Part shown: piece after piece, positions 48,982-57,920 of the stretch | Layout: every line of letters starts with the position of its first letter | Position numbering within the stretch: the first letter of the stretch is position 1 | Source: Bacteroidales bacterium UBA5515 | GTDB lineage: Bacteria; Bacteroidota; Bacteroidia; Bacteroidales; P3 | Assembly (NCBI GenBank): GCA_002423895.1 | Contig: DIOL01000023.1 | Location: forward strand, 41,677-105,676 | Reading direction: 5' to 3' | Length of the DNA stretch: 64,000 nt | Notes under the pieces: model-generated | The model's database searches: none | The model's input: the letters and a program-made list of their open reading frames with translations, nothing else | What the model was told of the DNA's origin: nothing | Program-made: the position numbers and the translations under genes

Positions 48982-51879
48982 TTATTTGATTATAAGTTTT
49001 TGCGTTTTATTAATTGAATGATTGATAATATTGATAAAATAAACACCTTTAGAAAGTGTTGAACAATCAATCTTTTGAATAACTTTTGAATTAATTGGAT
49101 TAACTACATATGAATTAATAACTCTGCCTTGAATATCAGAAATATTAATTTTGATTTCATCTGAAATTCCTTCAATAATAAGATTTGTTGTATTGGTAGT
49201 TGGATTTGGATAAAGTTGCATTATTAATTGATTGTTTACTATTGAATTAATTCCTAAGTTTTGATTCAAAAATGTATCAATTACAGAGTATGTTGTTCCT
49301 TCTGTTTGAGTTTCGGTAAATGCTCTTACATTATATAGAGTATTTTGAAGCAGGTTTGTTAAAGATGATGAAAAATGAGTGTCATTTGTTTGTGAAAAAA
49401 TAGTATCCCATGTTGTAGATGTAGTGGTTTTATATTCAAATCCTTTAGATAGAATTTCATCTGTTCCTTTAATATAAGTTCCATAAAATGTTGTTGAAGA
49501 TGACATAGAAATAGAATCCGTAAATACCATAGGAGGGATTTGACTTAGAGATTGAGTTATGGATATATCATCAATAAAAATATTATATCCATAGTCAGAT
49601 ATTGTTTTTAAAATAAAATATTTGTTTCCATAAGTTCCAGCAGGTAAATCAAATGAATAATTATACCAATCATCAGTTGCTTCAACAGGTGTAGTGGTTC
49701 TGTCTGTAGAAATATATCCTAAAAGTGTTGCTCCATTCAAATCATTATTTGAGTTAATATAAACTTCAACTCCTTCATTTGGACTTGAATAAGAACCGAA
49801 ATTTCTGTAAATCCAAAAACTGAATTGATGGTATTGATGTGGGATGTTAATTTCTGGAGTTGAAATTGTTGCCCAATGACCATTACTTATATAAGCTGAG
49901 CCGTATTTAATCATTCTGTTTCCACTATGAGGTAAGCAAGTTGGAACAGTTCCTGCACTTACTATACTAATAAAATTATTATTAGAAGATTGTTGTGGCC
50001 AACAAGGTAGAGTTGCAACTTCGAATCCTTGATTATAAGGTAAAGATAAATTGTTTAAGCAAACAGTATTAAATTCTATTATTGAAGTATAGTATGTAAT
50101 AGAATTTTTTATTCCAAATACTCTGTATTCATAAGTTGTGCCAGGAAGTAAATTGGTTAAATTGAGTTGCATTGTAGAAGAGCTAATTGTTTGAGATGTA
50201 TAAGAAGTATCTCCCACCATTCTATACTCAAATCCCATTGATGTAATATCTGTTCCGGATGCAGATCCATTTAATGTTGCTGAATTAGTTGTTATATTTG
50301 TTGGTGAAAGAATACTAATATGAGGAAAGCTATTTATTAAGTTGAAATTAATTGTAGAATCTTGTGCATAACCTATGTTTGATAAACTAACTCCAGTAGG
50401 ATTACCATTTTTATGATTGATGTTTGATAGAAAGTCAATGTTTTTACTTCCTGGGAAAGTTGTAGAATCGGAATCAATTTCAGTAGAATCACCTGCAGAT
50501 GGAATTATAAATAAACCTCTATCAAGTGGATTTGTATTAATAGTATTACTTCTGCTATTTATCCAATTATCAATTTTTGTCTGGTCTCCATGATAAACAA
50601 GCATTCCTTTTCCAGGTGCATACTCATCCCATTTTTTCTTATTTCTATGTTCAAATACAAGAAACTCGTTATCTTGAAGATTAATTCTGTATGCCATATT
50701 ACTGTCAGAAATAGCTGGTAAAACACAAATTGTGGAATCAGCAGAAATTAGAGTGAAATTTAACCAACCTAATAAATTTCTTTCAACAGCAGTTAGATTT
50801 GGAGGAGTAATGCTTCGATTATTGTAATTACCTGATGCCATTACATCCCAATGTTTTAAATGAATAGCTCTGCCACCTGATCCTGCATAATCTGTATCAT
50901 AAAAATCTGGTAATCCCAAAACGTGTCCCATTTCATGACATATAGTACCTATACCATCACAACTTATTGAATCAGATAATTCTGATGAACATGAATAACG
51001 GTAAAATTGAACACTATCTAAAACAGTATTCGGTGGCAATGCCCAACTATGAGGCCATATTGCATTTGCTCCACCTCCAGAATTCTCTCCTTGACTTGCA
51101 TAAATCACATGAATCATATCAACTATTCCATCAGAATCATTATCAAAATCTTGAAAATTTACATCATTATTAGCTAAAACGCAAGCATCATAAATCATTT
51201 CTCGAGGTAATAAATCGGATCCATAAGCATCATTAGATCCATAATAAGCTTGATCTTGAGGTAGAGTATAAGGACCAACTACTGTGAAATTAACATTTAA
51301 ACTACCCATAGAATTGTCATAAAAGTAATCTTTTACGCTACCAGTTCTGTTGTTAGAAGTATAATTTGTAGTTTTGATTTGATCTTTAACAATATTTATT
51401 TTTGTAGTATCAAATGAAACATCAGTATAGTTTACTAAAATAACAAGAAAATTAGGGGATCCCGTTGTAGGGACTCTTTCAACTGTTTTATTACTATATC
51501 TTTCATTCCTTTTTTGTTTAACTCTCTCTAATTGATTTTCACTGTAAAACAATCCTCTTTCAATTGATAAAAGAAATGTATTGTCTTCAACTGTTCTTTC
51601 TATATTGTTTGCAGCCAAAACATCAGAAGGAACCAATTCGCCTTCTCTGTTTTTTATTGCATAAACTAAATCTCCTTTATTATTATTTAATAATGTATAT
51701 CCATCCAAAGACGTCGCCCATGAGATAAATTCATCACCATTTAAGGTGTATGAAATAATCTTACCATTTGACTGTTTCTTTGTCAATACTTTAGTATTAT
51801 CTGCAGGAATTGCAAAAAGAGAATTACATACAAATGTAATAATAATTAAAAGGCTAAAAAAATTGTTTACTGTTTTCAT
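48982..51879 (-). CDS. M6-family metalloprotease with T9SS sorting domain (paralogue)
   Basis: A 965-residue secreted protein with the same order of domains as the downstream gene: signal peptide, propeptide-like domain (PADNTKVLTKKQSNG, GDEFISWATSLDGYTLL), M6 catalytic domain with HEMGHVLGLPDFYDT (about residues 313-327), FN3-like repeat, jelly-roll-like part, one more FN3-like repeat and a type A sorting domain (LYPNPTTNTTNLII...KGVYFINI). It lacks the tandem FN3 expansion of its neighbour. Both are on the minus strand, and a minus-strand promoter-like TACCTTTG lies at 51906-51913 upstream. The two are recent duplicates that differ in the number of repeats. Confidence 0.92.
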   Translation of the reverse strand: MKTVNNFFSLLIIITFVCNSLFAIPADNTKVLTKKQSNGKIISYTLNGDEFISWATSLDGYTLLNNNKGDLVYAIKNREGELVPSDVLAANNIERTVEDNTFLLSIERGLFYSENQLERVKQKRNERYSNKTVERVPTTGSPNFLVILVNYTDVSFDTTKINIVKDQIKTTNYTSNNRTGSVKDYFYDNSMGSLNVNFTVVGPYTLPQDQAYYGSNDAYGSDLLPREMIYDACVLANNDVNFQDFDNDSDGIVDMIHVIYASQGENSGGGANAIWPHSWALPPNTVLDSVQFYRYSCSSELSDSISCDGIGTICHEMGHVLGLPDFYDTDYAGSGGRAIHLKHWDVMASGNYNNRSITPPNLTAVERNLLGWLNFTLISADSTICVLPAISDSNMAYRINLQDNEFLVFEHRNKKKWDEYAPGKGMLVYHGDQTKIDNWINSRSNTINTNPLDRGLFIIPSAGDSTEIDSDSTTFPGSKNIDFLSNINHKNGNPTGVSLSNIGYAQDSTINFNLINSFPHISILSPTNITTNSATLNGSASGTDITSMGFEYRMVGDTSYTSQTISSSTMQLNLTNLLPGTTYEYRVFGIKNSITYYTSIIEFNTVCLNNLSLPYNQGFEVATLPCWPQQSSNNNFISIVSAGTVPTCLPHSGNRMIKYGSAYISNGHWATISTPEINIPHQYHQFSFWIYRNFGSYSSPNEGVEVYINSNNDLNGATLLGYISTDRTTTPVEATDDWYNYSFDLPAGTYGNKYFILKTISDYGYNIFIDDISITQSLSQIPPMVFTDSISMSSSTTFYGTYIKGTDEILSKGFEYKTTTSTTWDTIFSQTNDTHFSSSLTNLLQNTLYNVRAFTETQTEGTTYSVIDTFLNQNLGINSIVNNQLIMQLYPNPTTNTTNLIIEGISDEIKINISDIQGRVINSYVVNPINSKVIQKIDCSTLSKGVYFINIINHSINKTQKLIIK

Positions 51880-51905
51880 TTTACATGTTTTTAATAATGT
51901 TATTG

Positions 51906-51935
51906 CAAAGGTAATCTTTTTTCAAAAATAACAAA
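51906..51935 (-). promoter_or_regulatory. Bacteroidota promoter for the M6 protease gene pair
   Basis: On the minus strand TACCTTTG (51906-51913) and TTTG (51932-51935) are 18 bases apart, 27 bases upstream of the start codon at 51879. Confidence 0.6.
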
Positions 51936-52018
51936 ATAAAATATTAATAGTTTATATAATTGGAAGCAATTTATAGAATTCAAATATAGAATTAATAAGA
52001 AGTGTAAATTAAACTAAT

Positions 52019-52050
52019 AAAAAAAGGAGTTGAATAATTTCAACTCCTTT
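52019..52050 (-). terminator. Intrinsic terminator of the choice-of-anchor-like gene (minus strand)
   Basis: AAAGGAGTTGA and TCAACTCCTTT form an 11-bp stem around a six-base loop. An A-run at 52019-52025 gives a U-run on the minus-strand transcript, 30 bases past the stop codon at 52080. Confidence 0.85.
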
Positions 52051-52079
52051 CCTTATTAGAAAAAATCTAATTCAAAAAA

Positions 52080-53756
52080 TTATTTTTTAATAAGTTTTTG
52101 AGTAGAAGTTTTTCCGTCTTTTACTATTTGAATCATATACATACCATTATTTAGGTTGTCAATTGAAATAGTTTCGTTAGAAGATTTAACAGATTTTGTA
52201 ATCAAAGTTCTTCCTAACATATCAAGAATTCTAACTTCTGCACCATTAGCATCAGAAATTGTTAAGAAATCATTAGCAGGATTTGGATAAACTCCAAAAG
52301 TAACATTGTTTTCAACTTCATTTAATGATAAAGCTTGACCTAAGATTTTTACATTATCAATAAATCCCATGCTTTTGTCATTTGAAATTAGTCTAAATGC
52401 AATTCTTACTGTTCCTGTATAATTTGATAAATCAATGGTTTGAGAATTAAATGCAGCAGGAATATCTGTAAGAGTTTGAAGTAATGTTGAAAAGTCAGAT
52501 GGTTCTGTTCCACCAGTTGATAATTTAATTTCTATACTTTCAGGATATTCTTCTTCGTAAGAAGCTACATCGAATTTTAAGGAGTTATCTCCTTGAAGAT
52601 TTATTCTACTTGTAACTAACCATCTGTCTGCTTGTCCAGCAGGTTCAAACCATGAAGTTGCAGCAGCAACATAATCTGTTTCGTCCATTTGAAGGATTAC
52701 CCAAGCTTCATTGTTAGGAAAAATATTGGAATTGTGAGGTGTTAAACCATCAATATTATTTATTCTCCAATCAGCAGGAAGTAAACCATCGTTGAAATTC
52801 CAAGCAATTGATGCAGCAGGTTCACAAGTTGTACTAATAAACATTGTGTCATTAGCATTATCAGCATCATTTGGATATGAAGAATATGCATAAATAAAAT
52901 AATTACCTAAAGTAGACAAATCAAATGTGAAATTAATAACTGTGTCAGCTAAAGTTGCCAATGAACTAATTGTTGCATTCAAAGTTGTTCCATTTACTTT
53001 ACAAACAATTGGAATATTTGTAGCTTCTAATCCTCCAATATTACCAACTGAAACAGAAATTGTTTCTGTAGATGTTAATGTGCCTGATGCAGGTGCTTCA
53101 ATATCATAAACTGTTATATCATTTTCTTGTAACAAATATACTTGAGCATAAGTTCCTACATAAAAAGTATATGCTCTTCCGTCTGCAAATGTGAAATCAT
53201 CGCCTATAGCAGCATCACCATTTGCCATGTATATTTTACCTGGATAAACTGTACCAGTTGATGGATCTGTCATTGTTGGAGTTGGATTAACTATACAATA
53301 ATCATAAGTGCCAATTGGAATATCTAATGAAACAGTTGTATTTAATAACATATTTGTTGTTGTTAAATTTCCATCAGCATTTTGTGGTATTTTAAATTCA
53401 TATTGAGAATATGAAGCAATAGCAGCATTTATTGAAGCTTGAGTTGTGTCAGAATAAGATCCTGTAGTAGGAATAATAGTTCCATATGCAGTTGCATTAG
53501 AGTCAATTAGCATTTGTACTCCTGTTCCGTCACCCCAAATGTCTTCTACAAGCATTGTAACACGAGCATATCCTGTAGGTATAGGTGTTTTTACCTGATT
53601 GGATTCTTTTAAAGCTTTTAGTATTTGCTTAGGGTTAGCCTTTTTTGTTTGTTCAGTTCTTAATGAACTTTTTTTGAATTGCTCTACATTAACATTTTGT
53701 GCATTAACAATAGCAAAGCACATAATTAATGAAAGAAAAAGTAAAGTTTTTTTCAT
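52080..53756 (-). CDS. T9SS-exported choice-of-anchor J-like surface protein
   Basis: A 558-residue secreted protein with a signal peptide (KKTLLFLSLIMCFAIVNAQ). The first half has a beta-rich module (RVTMLVEDIWGDGTGVQML, cited by its DIWGDGTG segment) and a CARDB/Ig-like module (TLTSTETISVSVGNIGGLEA). Residues about 310-470 resemble a choice-of-anchor J domain (WNFNDGLLPADWRINNIDG, DRWLVTSRINLQ, VRIAFRLISNDKSMGFIDNVKI). A type A sorting domain (GVYPNPANDFLTIS, LNNGMYMIQIVKDGK) ends it. It should be exported through T9SS and bound to surface lipopolysaccharide. No enzymatic motif was seen. Confidence 0.85.
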   Translation of the reverse strand: MKKTLLFLSLIMCFAIVNAQNVNVEQFKKSSLRTEQTKKANPKQILKALKESNQVKTPIPTGYARVTMLVEDIWGDGTGVQMLIDSNATAYGTIIPTTGSYSDTTQASINAAIASYSQYEFKIPQNADGNLTTTNMLLNTTVSLDIPIGTYDYCIVNPTPTMTDPSTGTVYPGKIYMANGDAAIGDDFTFADGRAYTFYVGTYAQVYLLQENDITVYDIEAPASGTLTSTETISVSVGNIGGLEATNIPIVCKVNGTTLNATISSLATLADTVINFTFDLSTLGNYFIYAYSSYPNDADNANDTMFISTTCEPAASIAWNFNDGLLPADWRINNIDGLTPHNSNIFPNNEAWVILQMDETDYVAAATSWFEPAGQADRWLVTSRINLQGDNSLKFDVASYEEEYPESIEIKLSTGGTEPSDFSTLLQTLTDIPAAFNSQTIDLSNYTGTVRIAFRLISNDKSMGFIDNVKILGQALSLNEVENNVTFGVYPNPANDFLTISDANGAEVRILDMLGRTLITKSVKSSNETISIDNLNNGMYMIQIVKDGKTSTQKLIKK

Positions 53757-54163
53757 GATTTTAATTTGTTTTATACATCTATGTTATTGCTAAACATAGA
53801 TGTTGATTAATAAATTATTTTGTTTTTAATTTTTTTCAAACTCAAACACGAGGCAAATATAATAAATTTTCAATTAATTGCAATTATAATATGAAATTAT
53901 TTGTTTTTATAGTTAGAATAAACAGTTGAATTATCTTCTTTAAATATTTTCTTTTGTTTATTAATAAGAAGTTTCAAAAGATTATTTCCTATTATTTAGA
54001 AATGTCAAAAGTTAAGTTTAAAGATAATATTATTTCCTCCTTTAAGCGATTTTCTTATTTTGTTGCATAAATATTGATTATTTTATCTTCAAATAAAAAA
54101 AATAATGTACATTTGCAGCTTAAAATTATAGTTTAAAAAATTAATAATTCAACAAAGAAAAAA
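53757..54163. other. Divergent intergenic region
   Basis: No gene or repeat array seen in 407 bases. It contains a minus-strand promoter (TATATTTG at 53854-53861 with TTG at 53881-53883) and a plus-strand -7 element TACATTTG (54108-54115) before the next gene. Confidence 0.7.
53854..53883 (-). promoter_or_regulatory. Bacteroidota promoter for the choice-of-anchor-like gene
   Basis: On the minus strand TATATTTG (53854-53861) and TTG (53881-53883) are 19 bases apart, about 98 bases upstream of the start at 53756. Confidence 0.55.
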
Positions 54164-55138
54164 ATGAAAAAAATTACACTTTTTATCCTTTCATTAGGAT
54201 TAACAATGGGAGCAATTGCTCAAGTAAAAGATGCCAGTAACTTAACTCCTATGAAGGTTAAGGTTTCTGCTAATCAAACAAAAGATTATACGCTATATCC
54301 AAATAGCTTTAATGATTTTGTTCTTACAACTGATAGTGCAACATTATATTTTTCTGACCAAACTAAATTGTGGACAGCTGCTACTGGAACTAACCAATGG
54401 GTTGATAATGCTTATGCTCAAATTTATAATATTGGTTGGAATGTTCCTGTAAAGGGTATTGCTGCTATGTTGGGACAAGCTACACTAACCACAACTGGAA
54501 CTCAGGTTAAGGCTGCTTTACATTCAGCTACCTCTACAACAGTTGGAAATGAGGTTTCTTTTGTAAACTTCAATTCAAACACTGCAAGTGATGTTCTCAA
54601 TGAAGGTCTTGCATTAGCAACTTTTACTTTACCTGCTATTCAAAATATGTCTGATTTTGCACTTGTAATCACAGTTCCTGAATTTACGCTTAATGCAACA
54701 CAAGATACAATTATTTCTGACTTCTTATTGATTGGAACAACTCCAGATGGTAAGGCATCAGGGGATAAATCTTTTTCTTATAGCTATACTGATGAAACTA
54801 TGACTTCAAGAGCATGGGTATCAATTTATGATGCTTGGGGTGGTTTAGATGTAGATATGATGATTTTCCCTCTTATTGATGGAGCTGGTTTAAATAATGT
54901 TGATGTTAATACATTATCTTATGTTTATCCAAACCCTGCAAAAGATCAAGTTACTTTAGCTTCTTCTTTCAATATGGAAAAAGTAGAAATCTTTAACATG
55001 TTAGGTCAAAAAGTTTATGAAAATACTTTAAACGGAAATGCAACAACTGTTAACGTTTCTGATTTCAATAACGGAACTTATATTGTTAAGATATTTACTG
55101 AAGCTGGTTTAGCAACTAAGAAAATTGTTGTTGAATAA
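54164..55138 (+). CDS. T9SS type A sorting-domain protein
   Basis: A 324-residue secreted protein with a signal peptide (KKITLFILSLGLTMGAIAQ). Residues about 30-245 form an unrecognised beta-rich domain with hydrophobic and threonine-rich stretches (TLYPNSFNDFVLTTD, WNVPVKGIAAMLG). The last 75 residues are a T9SS type A sorting domain (YVYPNPAKDQVTLAS, IFNMLGQKVYENTL, NNGTYIVKIFTEAGL). It is single-gene, between a -7 element and a strong terminator, and should be surface-exposed. Function unknown. Confidence 0.8.
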   Translation: MKKITLFILSLGLTMGAIAQVKDASNLTPMKVKVSANQTKDYTLYPNSFNDFVLTTDSATLYFSDQTKLWTAATGTNQWVDNAYAQIYNIGWNVPVKGIAAMLGQATLTTTGTQVKAALHSATSTTVGNEVSFVNFNSNTASDVLNEGLALATFTLPAIQNMSDFALVITVPEFTLNATQDTIISDFLLIGTTPDGKASGDKSFSYSYTDETMTSRAWVSIYDAWGGLDVDMMIFPLIDGAGLNNVDVNTLSYVYPNPAKDQVTLASSFNMEKVEIFNMLGQKVYENTLNGNATTVNVSDFNNGTYIVKIFTEAGLATKKIVVE

Positions 55139-55160
55139 GTTTTAAAATAACTTTATTTAA

Positions 55161-55195
55161 AAAAGTCGCTTCTTAAATAAGGAGCGACTTTTTTT
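55161..55195 (+). terminator. Intrinsic terminator
   Basis: AAAGTCGCT and AGCGACTTT pair around TCTTAAATAAGG (a stem of nine bases), followed by a T-run, 23 bases after the stop codon. Confidence 0.85.
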
Positions 55196-55389
55196 ATGTA
55201 TTTTTTGTATATATGTTATCATCTTTATGATATTCTTCTACCTATAAATCTTAATTAGTTTTGTATGTGCTGAGAATGAAGATACATATAATCTCTACAC
55301 AGTATAAATATTATTTATTGCAAAATTCTTGCGATTTTGTAAGAGGCTGATTACGTATAAAATAAACCTCAAATTAATCAAATAATTCC

Positions 55390-55434
55390 AAACAAACTTA
55401 GAAATATTTAAAAAAAATATTTCTAAGTTTGTTT
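55390..55434. repeat. Perfect 19-bp inverted repeat overlapping a promoter
   Basis: AAACAAACTTAGAAATATT (55390-55408) and AATATTTCTAAGTTTGTTT (55416-55434) are exact reverse complements separated by seven bases. The right arm contains the TTTG -33 element of the DNRLRE gene's promoter. Confidence 0.85.
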
Positions 55435-55458
55435 ATTAATATTATTTATATATATTTG
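55428..55458 (+). promoter_or_regulatory. Bacteroidota promoter for DNRLRE gene pair
   Basis: TTTG at 55428-55431 and TATATTTG at 55451-55458 are 19 bases apart, an exact fit to the consensus, about 90 bases before the start at 55548. Confidence 0.65.
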
Positions 55459-55547
55459 CAGAATTATTTATGTAAACTTAGAGAATTAAAAAGTCCTGTC
55501 TCTTTGTTTGGTTAAAAAAAGGACTTATTATTTAAAAATTATTGTAA

Positions 55548-56489
55548 ATGAAAAAGATTTTTTCTTTTCTGTTATTAGCTATTTTTTTAGTTAATACATC
55601 AAATGTATTTTCTCAGTTGATAGGTGTAGAGGTAATAATTCAACCCGATCCAACTACAGGGAAAGATGCATTTATTAGTTCAAGTAATCCTTCTGCAAAT
55701 TACGGATCATATGAAGATCTAGTAATGCTGGCATCGGGAACTACAAATCTTATGCGAGCATTAATTCAATTTGATTTAAGCTCAATACCTTCAAATGTTG
55801 GGATTGAAACTGTTGATATCTCTTTTCGTGGAGGGATAAGTGGTATGACTCCTTTAGGAAATAGTTGTCCTCCTAATAATACTAACACAAACAATTCTTT
55901 GTGGTTAGAAAGAGTTACTCAAAACTGGCAAGAATCAACTGTTAATTGGAATAATCAACCACAAACAACTCAAACAGACAGAGTGCAAGTTACAGAATCT
56001 AATTCTACGTCTGATTATTTATGTAATATTCCAAACACTTGGTCTTTAATGGCTATGGTTCAACATATGGTTTCAAATCCAAGTAGTAATTATGGATTTA
56101 TGCTAAAATTAAAAAATGAAGATGGAAACCGTAACATGGCTTTCAAATCAAGTGATTATAATAATGAAGATGCTTTAAAATATAGACCACAAATATATAT
56201 TAGTTATTCAATACCTGACTTCACCTATTGTATTAATACATCAAAAGTTGATGTTTATGGAAATTATGAATATACTTTTGATTCATCTCCATACTCAACT
56301 ATTAGAGTCGACCATGAATGGACTATTGATGGAAATCAAGTTCCAGAAAATATTGGCAATACTTATTTATTAAGTTTTAGTGCTTATTTAACACCAGGAA
56401 CCCATCAAGTTTGTCATAAAATTATTTCTCAAGATGTTCTTAACCAAGTTCATGAACTTACCAAATGTATAACTATTTGTGTTCACTAA
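55548..56489 (+). CDS. DNRLRE-domain secreted protein, no sorting domain
   Basis: A 313-residue protein with a signal peptide (KKIFSFLLLAIFLVNTSNVFSQ). Residues about 25-200 form a DNRLRE-type jelly-roll domain (DAFISSSNPSANYGSYEDLV, RALIQFDLSSIPSNV, WQESTVNWNNQPQTTQTDRV, cited in parts) as found on many surface proteins. The rest (about 215-313) is an Ig-like, cysteine-containing section (YTFDSSPYSTIRVDHEW, LTPGTHQVCHKIIS). There is no terminal YPNP-type sorting motif, unlike the neighbour at 56541. Both genes are adjacent, 51 bases apart, and probably share a promoter with the inverted repeat at 55390. Confidence 0.82.
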   Translation: MKKIFSFLLLAIFLVNTSNVFSQLIGVEVIIQPDPTTGKDAFISSSNPSANYGSYEDLVMLASGTTNLMRALIQFDLSSIPSNVGIETVDISFRGGISGMTPLGNSCPPNNTNTNNSLWLERVTQNWQESTVNWNNQPQTTQTDRVQVTESNSTSDYLCNIPNTWSLMAMVQHMVSNPSSNYGFMLKLKNEDGNRNMAFKSSDYNNEDALKYRPQIYISYSIPDFTYCINTSKVDVYGNYEYTFDSSPYSTIRVDHEWTIDGNQVPENIGNTYLLSFSAYLTPGTHQVCHKIISQDVLNQVHELTKCITICVH

Positions 56490-56540
56490 TAAATTGTAGC
56501 AGTAAATAATCAAAAATAATTAAAATAAAAAGAAGATAAT

Positions 56541-57803
56541 ATGAAAAAATATATAAAATATATGTTTGTGGTAGCATTGCTTACTGCATCAATAAATGTC
56601 TTTTCTCAGACAACAGTAACATTTAAACCAGATGCATCTATAGGAAAAGATGCTGTAATTCGAAGACTGGTAGTTGGTAATAATGAATTATCATTAAATA
56701 ATGCTGGAGAATTACCAGAAATGGCAATGAGATATACATATAATTTAAAGAATACTTATAATAATGCACGTTCTTTAATTAAATTCGAACAGTTAGCATC
56801 TATCCCACAAAATTCATTGATAACAAATGCAGTACTAAAATTTTATGGAGTTCTTAGTAGTACTAATTTCCCTCAAGGAAATTATCCTGTATGTGAAGAT
56901 AGATGTTTGATAAATAATGATATATGGCTTCAAAGAATAACTAGTTCTTGGGATGAAAGTACAGTTACTTGGATTAATCAACCAAGTTCTACTACTACGG
57001 ACAGAGTTAAAATCTATCAATCATCTTCTCAATGGAATTATAATGCTACTATAACTTCTTCTTTAAATGTAGCTCCTCAATTAGTTAATATGTTAAACTT
57101 AATGATGAATAATAGTGATAATAATGGTTTTATGATGGTTTTGGCAAATGAATCTGCAGAACGTTCTATGTTGTTTGCATCTAGTGATAATACTAATCCA
57201 GCATTAAGGCCAGAATTGACTGTGACTTACGAGCCAATAATTGATTGTGAATTTACAGTATGTGCTTCTTCTACAGATCAAAATCTTTATACATTTTCAG
57301 CTTTAAATACTAATGGAAATCATACATGGCAAGTGTATAATGAAAATGGGGATCTTCTTCATACCTCTACTTCATCTTCTTTTAGTTATCCTTTCTCATC
57401 AGGTACTTATGATGTTAATCATTATGTTTATACAAACTATCAAAGTTGTAATAAACAAATTACTTTATGTATTGATCCATCTCAACAAAATGTACCAACT
57501 AAAAGCAAAAAAGATGAAATTTCTGAAGTTTTACCTACAAATATAACAAATGGAAATTCAATCAAAGTTTATCCTAATCCATCTTTTGATAAATGGAATG
57601 TGACCTTGAATTCTGTAAATACAGAAAATGTTGAAATTATAGTAACAGACTGTGTTGGAAAGACTGTATATAGCGATAAAATAAATCTTTCAAAAGGAGA
57701 TAATAATTTTACTATTGATGGTACTTCATTTTCAAAAGGAATCTATGTAATCAAAATCAAAGGAGAAACTACTAACTTTACTCAAAAATTATCGAAAAAT
57801 TAA
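56541..57803 (+). CDS. DNRLRE-domain protein with T9SS type A sorting domain
   Basis: A 420-residue secreted protein with a signal peptide (KKYIKYMFVVALLTASINVFSQ). It has a DNRLRE-type domain (DASIGKDAVIRRL, SLIKFEQLASIPQNSL, WDESTVTWINQPSSTTTDRV, cited in parts; about residues 25-230) and a following Ig-like module with cysteines. The last 80 residues are a type A sorting domain (VYPNPSFDKWNVTL, SKGIYVIKIKGETT). It is homologous to the preceding gene, which lacks the sorting domain. It should be exported by T9SS and attached to the surface. A strong terminator follows. Confidence 0.85.
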   Translation: MKKYIKYMFVVALLTASINVFSQTTVTFKPDASIGKDAVIRRLVVGNNELSLNNAGELPEMAMRYTYNLKNTYNNARSLIKFEQLASIPQNSLITNAVLKFYGVLSSTNFPQGNYPVCEDRCLINNDIWLQRITSSWDESTVTWINQPSSTTTDRVKIYQSSSQWNYNATITSSLNVAPQLVNMLNLMMNNSDNNGFMMVLANESAERSMLFASSDNTNPALRPELTVTYEPIIDCEFTVCASSTDQNLYTFSALNTNGNHTWQVYNENGDLLHTSTSSSFSYPFSSGTYDVNHYVYTNYQSCNKQITLCIDPSQQNVPTKSKKDEISEVLPTNITNGNSIKVYPNPSFDKWNVTLNSVNTENVEIIVTDCVGKTVYSDKINLSKGDNNFTIDGTSFSKGIYVIKIKGETTNFTQKLSKN

Positions 57804-57826
57804 ATCATTAGGCTATATTGTAATTT

Positions 57827-57858
57827 AGCGAGGTATTTTTATAATGCCTCGCTTTTTT
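57827..57858 (+). terminator. Intrinsic terminator
   Basis: AGCGAGGTATT and AATGCCTCGCT form an 11-bp stem with one T-G wobble around a five-base loop, followed by TTTTTT. Confidence 0.85.
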
Positions 57859-57859
57859 A

Positions 57860-57891
57860 TTGTTTAGTCTTTTTTATTTTCCCTATCTTTG
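57860..57891 (+). promoter_or_regulatory. Bacteroidota promoter for argS
   Basis: TATCTTTG at 57884-57891 with TTG at 57860-57862 (21 bases apart), 30 bases before the argS start codon. The -33 element overlaps the tail of the preceding terminator. Confidence 0.5.
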
Positions 57892-57920
57892 CAAATTATT
57901 TTTGATTAAAACTTTTAATA

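Larger units (their letters stand above)
55139..55547. other. Gene-free region with terminator, long inverted repeat and promoter
   Basis: No gene seen in 409 bases. It contains the terminator of the previous gene (55161-55195), a perfect 19-bp inverted repeat (55390-55434) and a promoter whose -33 element lies inside the right arm (55428-55458). Confidence 0.8.
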
